Source of the DNA: Schleiferiaceae bacterium
GTDB taxonomy: Bacteria > Bacteroidota > Bacteroidia > Flavobacteriales > Schleiferiaceae
Assembly: GCA_018402665.1 (NCBI GenBank)
Contig: JAGYIN010000007.1
Location: 1-46,508 of the forward strand
Direction: 5' to 3'
DNA length: 46,508 nucleotides
Part shown: positions 7,332 through 15,733 of the stretch, in pieces
How positions within the stretch are numbered: position 1 is the first letter of the stretch
Layout: every line of letters starts with the position of its first letter
Program-made: the position numbers and the translations under genes
The notes under the pieces: generated by a model
Told to the model about the DNA's origin: nothing
Databases searched by the model: none
What the model saw: only the letters and a program-made list of their open reading frames with translations

Positions 7332-8903
7332 TTAGAAAAAATTATTAAAACCGTGCGCCCGTAACAACTGAAGACGGGGTCCATGTTCGATAAATTCCAA
7401 AGGAAGTTTATGAATGATGCATTTTCCGGGGTGGTCCAATTCTGCCATGAGTGCACCCACCGCACCGGCTAATCCACCCAATCCTGTACTTTCTTCAAAA
7501 ACGTGTATTTCATCAAAATCGGACAAAATCGCACCAAAATCATCAAAAAACGGCCAATTTTGACCCAAATGCAGGTGGTTTTCGCCTTTTTTCATTACAT
7601 CTGAAAGTGCGCCTGTACTTATCCAAAGGCTGGACCCGCCCGATTTTTGCAACCATTCGTAGGCATGAAAATCTGTCGGTATTCCTCCTTCAGTTCGCGC
7701 TTTTGGGTAACGAATGAAAAGTGGCCCCTCTAAAGGTCGTGCTGCAGCCTCTAAAAGCATTCCCTGTAATTCATTCCCGTTTCGTGGACTCCATACCGTC
7801 GCCCCAGGAATGTTCATCAAAAAATCGCCGTCGAATACCCCGTGATGCGTGGGGCCGTCGGATCCTACCAAACCTGCGCGATCAACCAGGAAGACCACGG
7901 GCAATTGCTGCAAGGCAATGTCGTGAATGATTTGGTCAAAGGCGCGCTGTAAAAATGTACTGTAGATGTGCACCCACGGTCGTCCTCCGGCAGCAGCGAT
8001 ACCCGCCGCGGTAGTCACTGTATGTGCTTCGTTGATTCCAGTATCAATCAGTCGGTCTGCATAGTGTTCGCGCAATGGCGCAAAGCCACTGCCAGCAAAC
8101 ATGGCTGGACTCAGTATTTGAAGGTCTGCATTCGATGCCAAAACAGCCTCCATAGTTTCTGCAGCCCACCACTGAAAAGTCGTTCCAGGCTTGTAGGACT
8201 TCGGCGGACTCAAATCCGGACGCTTCGTCTTAATGTGAAGGGTCTGCGGGCCCGGCTGTGCCAATACCTGCTGCAGCGCATCCACCAGGGCCCGCACATC
8301 ATTCCCCTGCTCGAGGAAAGTGTAGTGCCAACCTAAAGCTTGAACGTACGCACCGTAGGACTGTTTGTTGTGCAATGCTCCAATGGTAGGATCTATACTG
8401 CCCTCGTTGTCGTTGATAATGACTAATGCATCCGATCCCAAAGTGCCGAGGTGATTTAGGGCCTCAAAGCTTTGACCGCCGGTAAGGGAGCCGTCGCCAA
8501 TGACTGCCACACGTCGCCTCGTTCTTTTTGCGATTTGATCGGCAAGACAGACACCTGCAAGGGCTGAAATGCTTGTAGATGCATGACCCGCACCAAAGAA
8601 ATCATAAGGACTTTCGTCGCGCTTTAGAAAGCCAGAAATACCGCCCGGTTTGCGCATGGTTGCCAATTCGTTCAGTCGACCCGTAAGGGCTTTGTGCACG
8701 TAAGCTTGGTGTCCTACGTCCCATACCAACACGTCTTCGGGCGTGTTTAAAACGTAATGCAAAGCCACGGTCAATTCAGCAACCGCAAGGGAACTTTCGA
8801 GGTGTGGAATCTTATCCGTGACCGCAGCGACGATCTGCTCTACCAAGGAATTGGTAAAGTCTTTTAATTGCGGTGGTTCTAAGGCACGGAGGTCTGCGAT
8901 CAT
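7332..8903 (-). CDS. dxs: Compact 1-deoxy-D-xylulose-5-phosphate synthase-like enzyme
   Basis: 523 residues; Dxs is usually 580-640. Thiamine-diphosphate enzyme that would join pyruvate and glyceraldehyde 3-phosphate to start the MEP isoprenoid pathway. Retained: His34 (IPHLESS), WDVGHQAYVHK (61-71), GHASTSIS, GDGSLTGG (136-143) with NDNEGS for diphosphate/Mg binding, catalytic Glu292 (GINEAHTVTTAAG), STFLQRAFDQ and DRAGLVGSDGPTHHG (341-355). Altered: the helical stretch after NDNEGSIDPTIGAL is about 40 residues shorter than in E. coli Dxs, the GPVDGHD motif is missing, the YHG/FHA histidine is Gln244 (TTFQWW), and the C-terminal domain is short. A real but divergent Dxs is most likely; a related transketolase-like function cannot be excluded. 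First gene of the run to dbpA; a TAnnTTTG box lies 4 bp before the ATG. Confidence 0.78.
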   Translation of the reverse strand: MIADLRALEPPQLKDFTNSLVEQIVAAVTDKIPHLESSLAVAELTVALHYVLNTPEDVLVWDVGHQAYVHKALTGRLNELATMRKPGGISGFLKRDESPYDFFGAGHASTSISALAGVCLADQIAKRTRRRVAVIGDGSLTGGQSFEALNHLGTLGSDALVIINDNEGSIDPTIGALHNKQSYGAYVQALGWHYTFLEQGNDVRALVDALQQVLAQPGPQTLHIKTKRPDLSPPKSYKPGTTFQWWAAETMEAVLASNADLQILSPAMFAGSGFAPLREHYADRLIDTGINEAHTVTTAAGIAAAGGRPWVHIYSTFLQRAFDQIIHDIALQQLPVVFLVDRAGLVGSDGPTHHGVFDGDFLMNIPGATVWSPRNGNELQGMLLEAAARPLEGPLFIRYPKARTEGGIPTDFHAYEWLQKSGGSSLWISTGALSDVMKKGENHLHLGQNWPFFDDFGAILSDFDEIHVFEESTGLGGLAGAVGALMAELDHPGKCIIHKLPLEFIEHGPRLQLLRAHGFNNFF

Positions 8904-8907
8904 GGTT

Positions 8908-8915
8908 CAAAATTA
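8908..8915 (-). promoter_or_regulatory. Candidate -7 element (TAATTTTG) of dxs
   Basis: The minus strand reads TAATTTTG followed by AACC and the dxs ATG. It matches the Bacteroidota -7 consensus TAnnTTTG at all six fixed positions. With the normal geometry transcription would begin at or within a base or two of the start codon. No TTTG/TTG -33 element is visible, because that position falls inside the terminator hairpin. Confidence 0.45.
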
Positions 8916-8918
8916 GCG

Positions 8919-8954
8919 CAAATAGAAACCCGCGGCGCTGCGCGCCGCGGGTTT
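8919..8954 (-). terminator. Perfect 13-bp hairpin ending the efflux operon
   Basis: Positions 8926-8938 (AAACCCGCGGCGC) and 8942-8954 are exact reverse complements around the loop TGC. On the minus strand the stem is followed by CTATTTG, giving a broken T-tract; on the plus strand it is followed by TTC. It lies between the RND pump stop (8985) and the dxs start (8903), both on the minus strand, so it most likely ends efflux-operon transcription before the dxs promoter. Confidence 0.75.
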
Positions 8955-8984
8955 TTCACTTTAATGCTTTTTACGGTCATTTAT

Positions 8985-11900
8985 TTAAGCGAACCACCGC
9001 GCCATTGTGCGCTGAATGCGTTCAAATAAATAGTACATCACCGGTACAATCACTAAGGTAAGGAAGGTTGCGAAAGTCAACCCGAAGATGACGGTCCAGG
9101 ACATTGGGCCCCAAAAGACTACGTTATCACCACCAAAGAAGATGTGCGGATTGTTTTCACTAAACAGGGTGTAGAAGTTGATGTTCATACCCGTTGCCAA
9201 TGGAATCAAACCTAAAATAGTTGTGATTGCTGTAAGCAATACCGGACGCAAACGCGTACGTCCTGCTTCTACGATCGTTTCAACCAGCTCAGGAACCGGT
9301 AGTAGGGCTTTTTCATCCAAGCCCAATTCTACACGCTTACGCGCACTCAGTTGCTTGATATAGTCAATCAATACAATGGCATTGTTTACTACAATTCCCG
9401 CAAGCGATATAATACCAATCATGGTCATCATGATGACGAATTCCATGCGGAAAATGACTAACCCAAGCAACACTCCGATCAATGAGAATACTACCGTAAC
9501 GAGGATGATGAACGGTGTGGAGGCTGAATTGAATTGGCTTACCAGGATCAAGAAAATCAAGAAAACTGCCATCAATAACGCTCCGGATAAGAAGCTCAAT
9601 TCTTTGGCTTGCTCTTCCTGCTCACCGGTAAAGTCTACTTTCATGCCGCGCGGCAATTCATAAGTTGCCATTGCCGCTTTAATCGCATCCACCGTTTCCG
9701 TGGGGTTCGCTCCTTCTAGTACATTCGACTGAATAGAGATTACACGTTTCAAATTCTTACGCTTCACAGAGGAGAACGTAGATGTCTTCTTCGCTTTTGC
9801 CACTGCAGAAATAGGGACTTGCTTGATGCGTCCTGTAGCTGCATCGCGGAAGGTGATTTTCTGATTCATCAAATCTTCTACATTGTAGCGGTACGCATTG
9901 CTCATGCGCATGTTGATGGGGTAGTCGTCTTCACCGTCTTTGAATCGGCTCACTTCTTTACCGAACAACGCCGTACGCATGGCATCGCCAATCTGTGCGG
10001 AACTCAAGCCTAAGGCACGCGCTTTTACGCGGTCTACTTCGATAGGCATTTCAGGTTTCCCCGTCTCAACATCGAGCTTCAACTCCTCTATACCTGCAAT
10101 ACGTTTTGCATCGATAAAGGCACGAATTTCATCGGCCGTTTCGACCAATTCAAAGTAGTTATCGCCGCTGATCTCAATGTTTACTGGAGGACCCGTTGGA
10201 GGGCCATTGCTGTCTTTATCCACAGAAACCACCACACCTGGATAATCACTCAATGTCTCACGAATCTTATTCAAAACATCCGCAGAATTTACACGATTGC
10301 CCTCAAGATCTATACGGTCTGCGAACTTGTGGAACTGAACGGTAATTTTCGCTTTGTTGGGCGTCTGCGCCATCGACGGACCGGCATTGGGATCTGAAGT
10401 CCCTTCACCCACCTGAGCAATGACAGATTCAACCATGTAGTTCTGAGCTTCACCGTTGTCGTCCGTATAGTCATAGGACTGTACAAGCGCCATTACCTCT
10501 TTTTCCAATTCCAACGTCACTGCGTTCGTCTCTTCAATATCGGTACCTATGGGCATTTGAATGTAAACCATGGCCTGGTTAGGCATATTCTCAGGGAAGA
10601 ACAACGTTTTCGGAGGGAAAGCGCCCAACAGTACCCCCGAGAAAATCAGGAGTAAGACAGTTCCGCTAAAGAATAGCAAGGGCTTTCTACCTTTTAACGC
10701 ATAGCTCAAGGTCTTTTTGAAACCCTCCTCTAAGGAAGGCAAGGCAGTACCCTGGAACCATTTAGTAGCCGGAACCACGAAATAGGCATAAATCAAGGCA
10801 AAACCACCGCCATAGATGACGAAATTACCATAGGCCATCTTACCCGCTCCATAGGCAATCCCAATACCGATAACGATTGCTATAATCGAACGAATAGTGA
10901 GTTTTCTCTTATTCAAAGGTGCTTCTTCTACCTTCATTAACGCCGCTGTCAATCCTGGATTGATGACCAATGCCACAAAGAGTGAAGAAGACAATACCGT
11001 AATCAACGTCAGCGGCAAATACTTCATGAATTCGCCGAAGAGCCCCGGCCAGAAAGCAAGTGGCAAGAACGCTGCGAGCGTCGTTGCAGTAGAGGCAATG
11101 ATTGGCAGGGCTACCTCACCGGCACCCAGTTTCGCCGCTGTAATGCGGTCGTAACCTTCGTCCATGAATCGGTAAATATTCTCTACGACCACAATTCCAT
11201 TATCAACCAACATTCCCAATGCCAATACCAATGCGAAAAGAACGATGGTGTTTAGGGAAATACCCAAAGCATTTAGAATGACGAAACTCATCAACATCGA
11301 CATCGGAATTGCTATCCCCACGAACATCGCGTTGCGAAGTCCTAAGAAGAACATCAATACCAATACCACTAACAGCATCCCGAAAATGATGGAATTTTCA
11401 AGGTCAGCCACCTGCGTTTTCGTTTGCTCTGAAGTATCGTTCGTTACTGAAATATTTAGGTTGTCCGGAAAGTAACCGTCTTGCGCTTCAGCCAATAATG
11501 CGGTAATTTTTTCACTCACAATAATCTGGTTTTCACCCGAACGCTTGAAGACATCCAGCATCACCACCGAAGCACCGTATTGACGTGCGTAGGATTGACG
11601 CTCAACTTCATCGAATTCAATCTCCGCAACATCTCCTAAACGGACCAATTGCATTTTTTCACTCTTGATAATCACATTCCGCAATTCATCCAAATCGCGA
11701 ATCTCACCAACCACGCGTACGTTCCTGCGGTAGCCGTCTACAAGGAGGTTACCCCCAGAGATGGTCATGTTTTCATTTTGAATCGCCCCGGCAATGTCGC
11801 GGAAGCCCAGTTGCATGCTTTCCAGCTTTTTACTGTCCACCAATACGCGCACCTCTTTCGCATCAATACCGCGGATGTCTACCTTAGAAATCTCCGTCAA

Positions 11901-12437
11901 GTCTTCGATTTTTTCCTCCAGGTATTCGCCGTACTCCTTCAATTGGTCCAATGAAAATTCACCCGACATATTGATGTTCATGATCGGCATCAATTCTGAG
12001 AAGTTCAATTCGAAAACGTTCGGATCTGCAGGCAAATCTGTAGGGAAGTCTGGCTGGCCCATAGCCGCATCAACTTTATCCTTCACTTTACGCAACGCTT
12101 CATCCGGGGTCACATCAAAATTAAATTTGACTTGAATGGTAGAATACCCCTCTACCGAAGTAGAGTTGATTTTATCCACCCCTGAAATCCCATTGATTTC
12201 TTTTTCTAATGGACGTGTGATGAGTTTCTCAATATCCAAAGGAGAGTTTCCTGGATACGGCGTTCCCACATAAATTTCTGGGGTTACAATCTCCGGAAAG
12301 GCCTCCGAGGGCATCGAGGTATAACTTGTGATACCTGCGATAAAAATAATCGCGGTAAGCACATAGACAGTCATCGTATTCTTCACCGAAAAGGTGGAGG
12401 GACCGAACTGCTTAATGAGACTTTTCTTTTCTTCCAT
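8985..12437 (-). CDS. RND-family multidrug/solute efflux permease
   Basis: 1150 residues, slightly longer than AcrB-type pumps (about 1030-1050). Twelve membrane segments in two halves with two large periplasmic loops. N-terminal motif TAIIFIAGITSYTSMPSEAF and YPGNSPLDIEKLITRPLEKE are typical. Segment TM4 reads LALGMLVDNGIVVVEN, so only Asp412 of the usual Asp-Asp pair is present and Asn413 takes the second place; TM10 reads GIVVNNAIVLIDY and lacks the lysine of AcrB. Both are features of a large RND subgroup frequent in Bacteroidota. The centre carries an extra membrane stretch around residues 510-560 (RSIIAIVIGIGIAYGAG). Last gene of the tetR-tolC-MFP-RND operon, 20 bp after the adaptor. 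Substrate unknown. Confidence 0.93.
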   Translation of the reverse strand: MEEKKSLIKQFGPSTFSVKNTMTVYVLTAIIFIAGITSYTSMPSEAFPEIVTPEIYVGTPYPGNSPLDIEKLITRPLEKEINGISGVDKINSTSVEGYSTIQVKFNFDVTPDEALRKVKDKVDAAMGQPDFPTDLPADPNVFELNFSELMPIMNINMSGEFSLDQLKEYGEYLEEKIEDLTEISKVDIRGIDAKEVRVLVDSKKLESMQLGFRDIAGAIQNENMTISGGNLLVDGYRRNVRVVGEIRDLDELRNVIIKSEKMQLVRLGDVAEIEFDEVERQSYARQYGASVVMLDVFKRSGENQIIVSEKITALLAEAQDGYFPDNLNISVTNDTSEQTKTQVADLENSIIFGMLLVVLVLMFFLGLRNAMFVGIAIPMSMLMSFVILNALGISLNTIVLFALVLALGMLVDNGIVVVENIYRFMDEGYDRITAAKLGAGEVALPIIASTATTLAAFLPLAFWPGLFGEFMKYLPLTLITVLSSSLFVALVINPGLTAALMKVEEAPLNKRKLTIRSIIAIVIGIGIAYGAGKMAYGNFVIYGGGFALIYAYFVVPATKWFQGTALPSLEEGFKKTLSYALKGRKPLLFFSGTVLLLIFSGVLLGAFPPKTLFFPENMPNQAMVYIQMPIGTDIEETNAVTLELEKEVMALVQSYDYTDDNGEAQNYMVESVIAQVGEGTSDPNAGPSMAQTPNKAKITVQFHKFADRIDLEGNRVNSADVLNKIRETLSDYPGVVVSVDKDSNGPPTGPPVNIEISGDNYFELVETADEIRAFIDAKRIAGIEELKLDVETGKPEMPIEVDRVKARALGLSSAQIGDAMRTALFGKEVSRFKDGEDDYPINMRMSNAYRYNVEDLMNQKITFRDAATGRIKQVPISAVAKAKKTSTFSSVKRKNLKRVISIQSNVLEGANPTETVDAIKAAMATYELPRGMKVDFTGEQEEQAKELSFLSGALLMAVFLIFLILVSQFNSASTPFIILVTVVFSLIGVLLGLVIFRMEFVIMMTMIGIISLAGIVVNNAIVLIDYIKQLSARKRVELGLDEKALLPVPELVETIVEAGRTRLRPVLLTAITTILGLIPLATGMNINFYTLFSENNPHIFFGGDNVVFWGPMSWTVIFGLTFATFLTLVIVPVMYYLFERIQRTMARWFA

Positions 12438-12457
12438 GCTAGTATAGCCTGTTTGAA

Positions 12458-13594
12458 TTATCCTATGACGACGTTCTGACCGGTACGTACACTACGCGAT
12501 CCCTTGTCAACAACTACGGTTCCTGCTTCAAGTCCCGTTAAAATTTCCGTTCTTCCTTCAAAGGTCAAACCGGTACGTACCCAAGTTTTAACCACTTCGT
12601 AATGTGTACCTCCTTCAACAGCCTTCAACGTGTAGATGAAATCATTGCCTGCAACGTCTTGCTGAACGAGGCTTGCAGGTACGGTTAGCGCCGCCTCGTT
12701 GCTGTAATCTTGAAGCGCTACGTGCACCATTTGGTTCGGTTTGGCACCTTCACTTACCGGAAGGCTCACATTAATGGCGAACGTACGGTTGCCCTCTTGT
12801 ATGTATTGACCTACCTGAAGTACCTGAGCGGCTACCTCGTAGTCCATAGAAGTGAAGACAACATTTGCTGGTGTTCCGACACGGACGCGATTCGCATACG
12901 ACTCTGGAACGTCCGCTTTGACATACACCCCTGAGGTATTGACCAAGCGTATTGAAGGCATTTGAGGGCCTGCCAATTCACCTTCTTTTGCAAAAATGTT
13001 ATCGATTGCCCCGGCAAAAGGTGCGCGAATTTCACTCAATGCAATTTGCTCTTTTAAGGTAATTACCTTCTGCACCAAACCGTCGTAGTTGTTTTTCGCC
13101 TGTAGGTATTGAATCTCTGAACCGATTTGCTCGTTGATCCACAGTTTCTCCTGCTTCTCAAAAACCGTTTGCGCAAGCGCTAAACCGTTTTCTACTTCCT
13201 TCAAAGAAGACTTTAGAAGGTCGGTATCAAGGGTCATTAATAATTGGCCCTTTTCAACACGTTGGCCGTTGCGAACGTAAATCTTCTCCACTTTACCACT
13301 GGCAGTTGGGTACAGATTAATGCTCTTATCCGCCACCACGATACCAAAGACATCGAAATAATGGACAAACATTGACGGGTTCACCGCTATTGACGTCACA
13401 CGATCGTAACGCTCAACCGTATCTAAGGCAATCAATTTTTCATCAACAGCAGCAATTTCTGCATCCACTGTCGCACGCACCTCCACCAAGCTGTCTTTCT
13501 TTGCTTGAAGTTCGTCAATGGTACCCCCCGATTGTTCTGGTGCACCACACGATGCGAGCACTACACTTCCTAATATGAATCCTAATTTTTTCAT
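12458..13594 (-). CDS. RND periplasmic adaptor lipoprotein (membrane fusion protein)
   Basis: 378 residues. Lipoprotein signal with lipobox LASC (Cys16; MKKLGFILGSVVLASCGAPE). A coiled coil at about 25-55 (DELQAKKDSLVEVRATVDAE) is followed by the biotinyl-lipoyl-like half motif SGKVEKIYVRNGQRVEKGQL, an alpha-hairpin (about 125-185), the second half motif IRAPFAGAIDNIFAKEGELA, and a beta-barrel/MP domain ending GLEAGTVVVDKGSRSVRTGQ. It bridges the RND pump and the TolC-like channel in the periplasm. It lies 9 bp after the tolC-like gene and 20 bp before the pump, in one operon with the TetR regulator. Confidence 0.93.
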   Translation of the reverse strand: MKKLGFILGSVVLASCGAPEQSGGTIDELQAKKDSLVEVRATVDAEIAAVDEKLIALDTVERYDRVTSIAVNPSMFVHYFDVFGIVVADKSINLYPTASGKVEKIYVRNGQRVEKGQLLMTLDTDLLKSSLKEVENGLALAQTVFEKQEKLWINEQIGSEIQYLQAKNNYDGLVQKVITLKEQIALSEIRAPFAGAIDNIFAKEGELAGPQMPSIRLVNTSGVYVKADVPESYANRVRVGTPANVVFTSMDYEVAAQVLQVGQYIQEGNRTFAINVSLPVSEGAKPNQMVHVALQDYSNEAALTVPASLVQQDVAGNDFIYTLKAVEGGTHYEVVKTWVRTGLTFEGRTEILTGLEAGTVVVDKGSRSVRTGQNVVIG

Positions 13595-13603
13595 GTTCCG
13601 GTA

Positions 13604-14932
13604 TTATTGCTTTTGCTGTTTTGTCATTAAATATTCCAGTTCGGACTTCTTGTCCAATGCATTTTGCGCCGCCATAAACATGGCTTGAAGCGCTTCTTGG
13701 TATTGTGTTTCTGTTTGTGTCAATTCCATGGAAGAGGCCAACCCGGCATCGTATTCTTTACGTCGCTGATCGCGAATGCGCTGCGCCAACGCTACGTTTT
13801 CCTTTTGCGCTAAAAAATTGGCAATACCCTGATGGAATTCATTCACTAAAGCCCCGTGTTGCATAATGAGGCCTTCCTCCAATTGCTGCAATCCGATCAT
13901 TGCTTGTGCTCTTTGAATTTTCGCTTCCTGCACCTGAGCACGCCCGTTACCAGAAGAGAATAGCGGCACACTAATGCTTCCTGCGACCAAACTGCTTGGG
14001 ATATCCACTGCTGCGTCACCAAAAATATTGGCCTCACTGCTCATGTATTGAATATTGTTTTGGTAGCTCACTCCGATGGAAGGCAAATAAGCCAATTGCT
14101 TGTTCAATACTTGCAACTTCGCGCCCTCCACTTGATTCACCATACCGAGGTAGTCTACAGATTTTGTAGGATCAAAACCTATAGTCGTCAGCGTACTTGC
14201 CGCGGCAGCATTGACCACCAAATCTTCCATTTTATCCGCCAATAGGAGCTCTTGCTGCACCGGGAAGCCCATCTGTAACTTCAGCAACATCTTTGCAACC
14301 TGTGCTTGCCCCTCACTGTAACGCAAGGCATTATCAATGTTGTTGTAATTCAACATCATTTGATCCGCGTCGGCTTTACTTACCAGCCCTGCTTCGTTCA
14401 TTTTCTGCATTTCCGAAGCGAGATCAGCCAAATACCCTTTATTCGCCTTCAATACGGCAACACTTTCCTCACTAAGAAGCGCCAAATGGTACGCTTTTGC
14501 TACCTCACGTTTTAATTCGGCCTGGCTTTGCTCCATACCTATTTCCGCGCTTTCCTTCAACACCTTCGCCGCCATTAATGCGACAACGTACGAACCGTCA
14601 AAAATCAATTGATTCACCACCAATCCACCTTGTGCTTGGTAATCCGTTCCGAAGACCAGTTCGTCCAATACACCGTCGCCATTAAAATCGGTCACTAGCG
14701 CGCCCAATTCAACGTTGTAGATGTACTGCCCACTGGCCGAAGCCTGCGGCAAACCAATGGCTAAATTTTGAAGATAGATTTGTCGTGCGCGCTGAATCTC
14801 TAATTCCGCGATTTGCACCCCATAAGCATGATCTAGCGCATACTCTTGCGCCGAAGCTAGAGTAAATTTTTCTTGCGCTTGGCCCATGAAGGCGCAGCAA
14901 AGCATGCTGAAAAGCACTACCGTTTTTCTCAT
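13604..14932 (-). CDS. TolC-family outer-membrane efflux channel
   Basis: 442 residues with a signal peptide (MRKTVVLFSMLCCAFMGQAQ) and two outer-membrane-efflux-protein repeats. Typical signatures are FTLASAQEYALDHAYGVQIA at the start of repeat one, LPQASASGQYIYNV, and in repeat two YLPSIGVSYQNNIQYMSS with SISVPLFSSGNGRAQVQEAK and DAGLASSMELTQTETQYQEA. Between them are the long alpha-helices of the periplasmic tunnel. It forms the exit duct of the tripartite pump. Its start overlaps the stop of tetR as TAATG, implying translational coupling, so channel, adaptor and pump are co-expressed with their regulator. Confidence 0.93.
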   Translation of the reverse strand: MRKTVVLFSMLCCAFMGQAQEKFTLASAQEYALDHAYGVQIAELEIQRARQIYLQNLAIGLPQASASGQYIYNVELGALVTDFNGDGVLDELVFGTDYQAQGGLVVNQLIFDGSYVVALMAAKVLKESAEIGMEQSQAELKREVAKAYHLALLSEESVAVLKANKGYLADLASEMQKMNEAGLVSKADADQMMLNYNNIDNALRYSEGQAQVAKMLLKLQMGFPVQQELLLADKMEDLVVNAAAASTLTTIGFDPTKSVDYLGMVNQVEGAKLQVLNKQLAYLPSIGVSYQNNIQYMSSEANIFGDAAVDIPSSLVAGSISVPLFSSGNGRAQVQEAKIQRAQAMIGLQQLEEGLIMQHGALVNEFHQGIANFLAQKENVALAQRIRDQRRKEYDAGLASSMELTQTETQYQEALQAMFMAAQNALDKKSELEYLMTKQQKQ

Positions 14933-15540
14933 TATTGTGTTGCTATTAATTGATTCAAATATGCTAGTCCGCTGGCAGATGCAATGCCGCGAATGTGGTA
15001 GCGCAAGCTGGTCTTGCGCAATTGGTCCAATTTGATATGCTCGTTTGAAATCACCCCCTCGTGCACCGCCAAAATATGACCGTAATACAACAGTGCGATG
15101 TGATCCACTTGCAAATCCTCGCGGTACAACCCTTCGTGAATTCCGCGCTCTAGATTGCGCTTGGTTACCGCAAAAACAATGTCCTCTCGCTTGGCCTTCA
15201 TGCCGTTGGCGATGGATGGGTAATAATGCTCCAATTGATGCAAAAGACGGTCCTTATCGTCACGCATGTGCACCTCAGCAAAGCGCTCCATGGCAAAAAG
15301 CTGATCGATGGCATTCCCTTCCACACTAGCTATGGCTTCCTCCAATTCCGACTTCATGAAAACCACCGCTTGCTCGAATGCTTTCTCCAATAAATCCTCT
15401 TTGTTTTTGACGTGTTTGTACAGCGTCTTTTTCGAGATGCCACAACTGCTTGCTATCTGATCCATATTCACACTCTTTACACCGAACTGCAAAAACAATT
15501 CAATGCTGGTAAATAAGACACGGGACAATTCAGGATCCAT
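14932..15540 (-). CDS. TetR-family repressor of the efflux operon
   Basis: 202 residues from ATG 15540. N-terminal helix-turn-helix is clear (SVNMDQIASSCGISKKTLYK, about residues 22-45), with LFTSIELFLQFGVKS before it and KNKEDLLEKAF after it; the C-terminal ligand-binding half is divergent, as usual. A longer frame opens at 15675, but the 45 added residues do not look like a TetR extension and would cover two perfect palindromes that make good operators, so 15540 is preferred. As first gene of the efflux operon it probably represses its own promoter and is released by a pump substrate. The ligand cannot be predicted. Confidence 0.88.
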   Translation of the reverse strand: MDPELSRVLFTSIELFLQFGVKSVNMDQIASSCGISKKTLYKHVKNKEDLLEKAFEQAVVFMKSELEEAIASVEGNAIDQLFAMERFAEVHMRDDKDRLLHQLEHYYPSIANGMKAKREDIVFAVTKRNLERGIHEGLYREDLQVDHIALLYYGHILAVHEGVISNEHIKLDQLRKTSLRYHIRGIASASGLAYLNQLIATQ

Positions 15541-15580
15541 GCAATGAAGTTCGTTAGGTAAAGAGTTTACAAGGGCATAA

Positions 15581-15616
15581 CCAACGTTGGAAACAATTGT
15601 TCTAAAAAATGTTTCC
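15581..15616 (-). promoter_or_regulatory. Tandem palindromes, candidate TetR operators
   Basis: CCAACGTTGG (15581-15590) and AACAATTGTT (15592-15601) are two perfect 10-bp palindromes one base apart. A further inverted pair GGAAACA (15589-15595) and TGTTTCC (15610-15616) spans them with a 14-bp spacer. They lie 40-75 bp upstream of the TetR start, the usual place for an autoregulatory operator. Binding by this TetR is an inference. Confidence 0.5.
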
Positions 15617-15693
15617 GTTGTTTCGCCTTCCTGAACAACTTCCGTGCCAAATGTGGTCTCAGGTAAAAATTTCAAGTCCTATTTTACTTTATT

Positions 15694-15715
15694 CAAAGAT
15701 GAAATAGCATCTTTG
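15694..15715. promoter_or_regulatory. Palindrome holding -7-like boxes on both strands
   Basis: The arms CAAAGATG (15694-15701) and CATCTTTG (15708-15715) are an exact inverted pair around AAATAG. Each arm read outward is CATCTTTG, one base from the -7 consensus TAnnTTTG, so the site could serve asnS on the plus strand (ATG 18 bp downstream) and the tetR operon on the minus strand. It could also be a protein-binding site. No clear -33 element was seen. Confidence 0.4.
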
Positions 15716-15733
15716 CTACAAACAAGTTGAATC

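Noticed and set aside
7331-7465. Longer start for the YceI gene
   Set aside because: It would place the signal peptide inside the protein and overlap the end of dxs; ATG 7330 fits the signal peptide.
15541-15675. N-terminal extension of the TetR gene by 45 codons
   Set aside because: The residues do not resemble a TetR N-terminus and the DNA holds operator-like palindromes; start at 15540 preferred.
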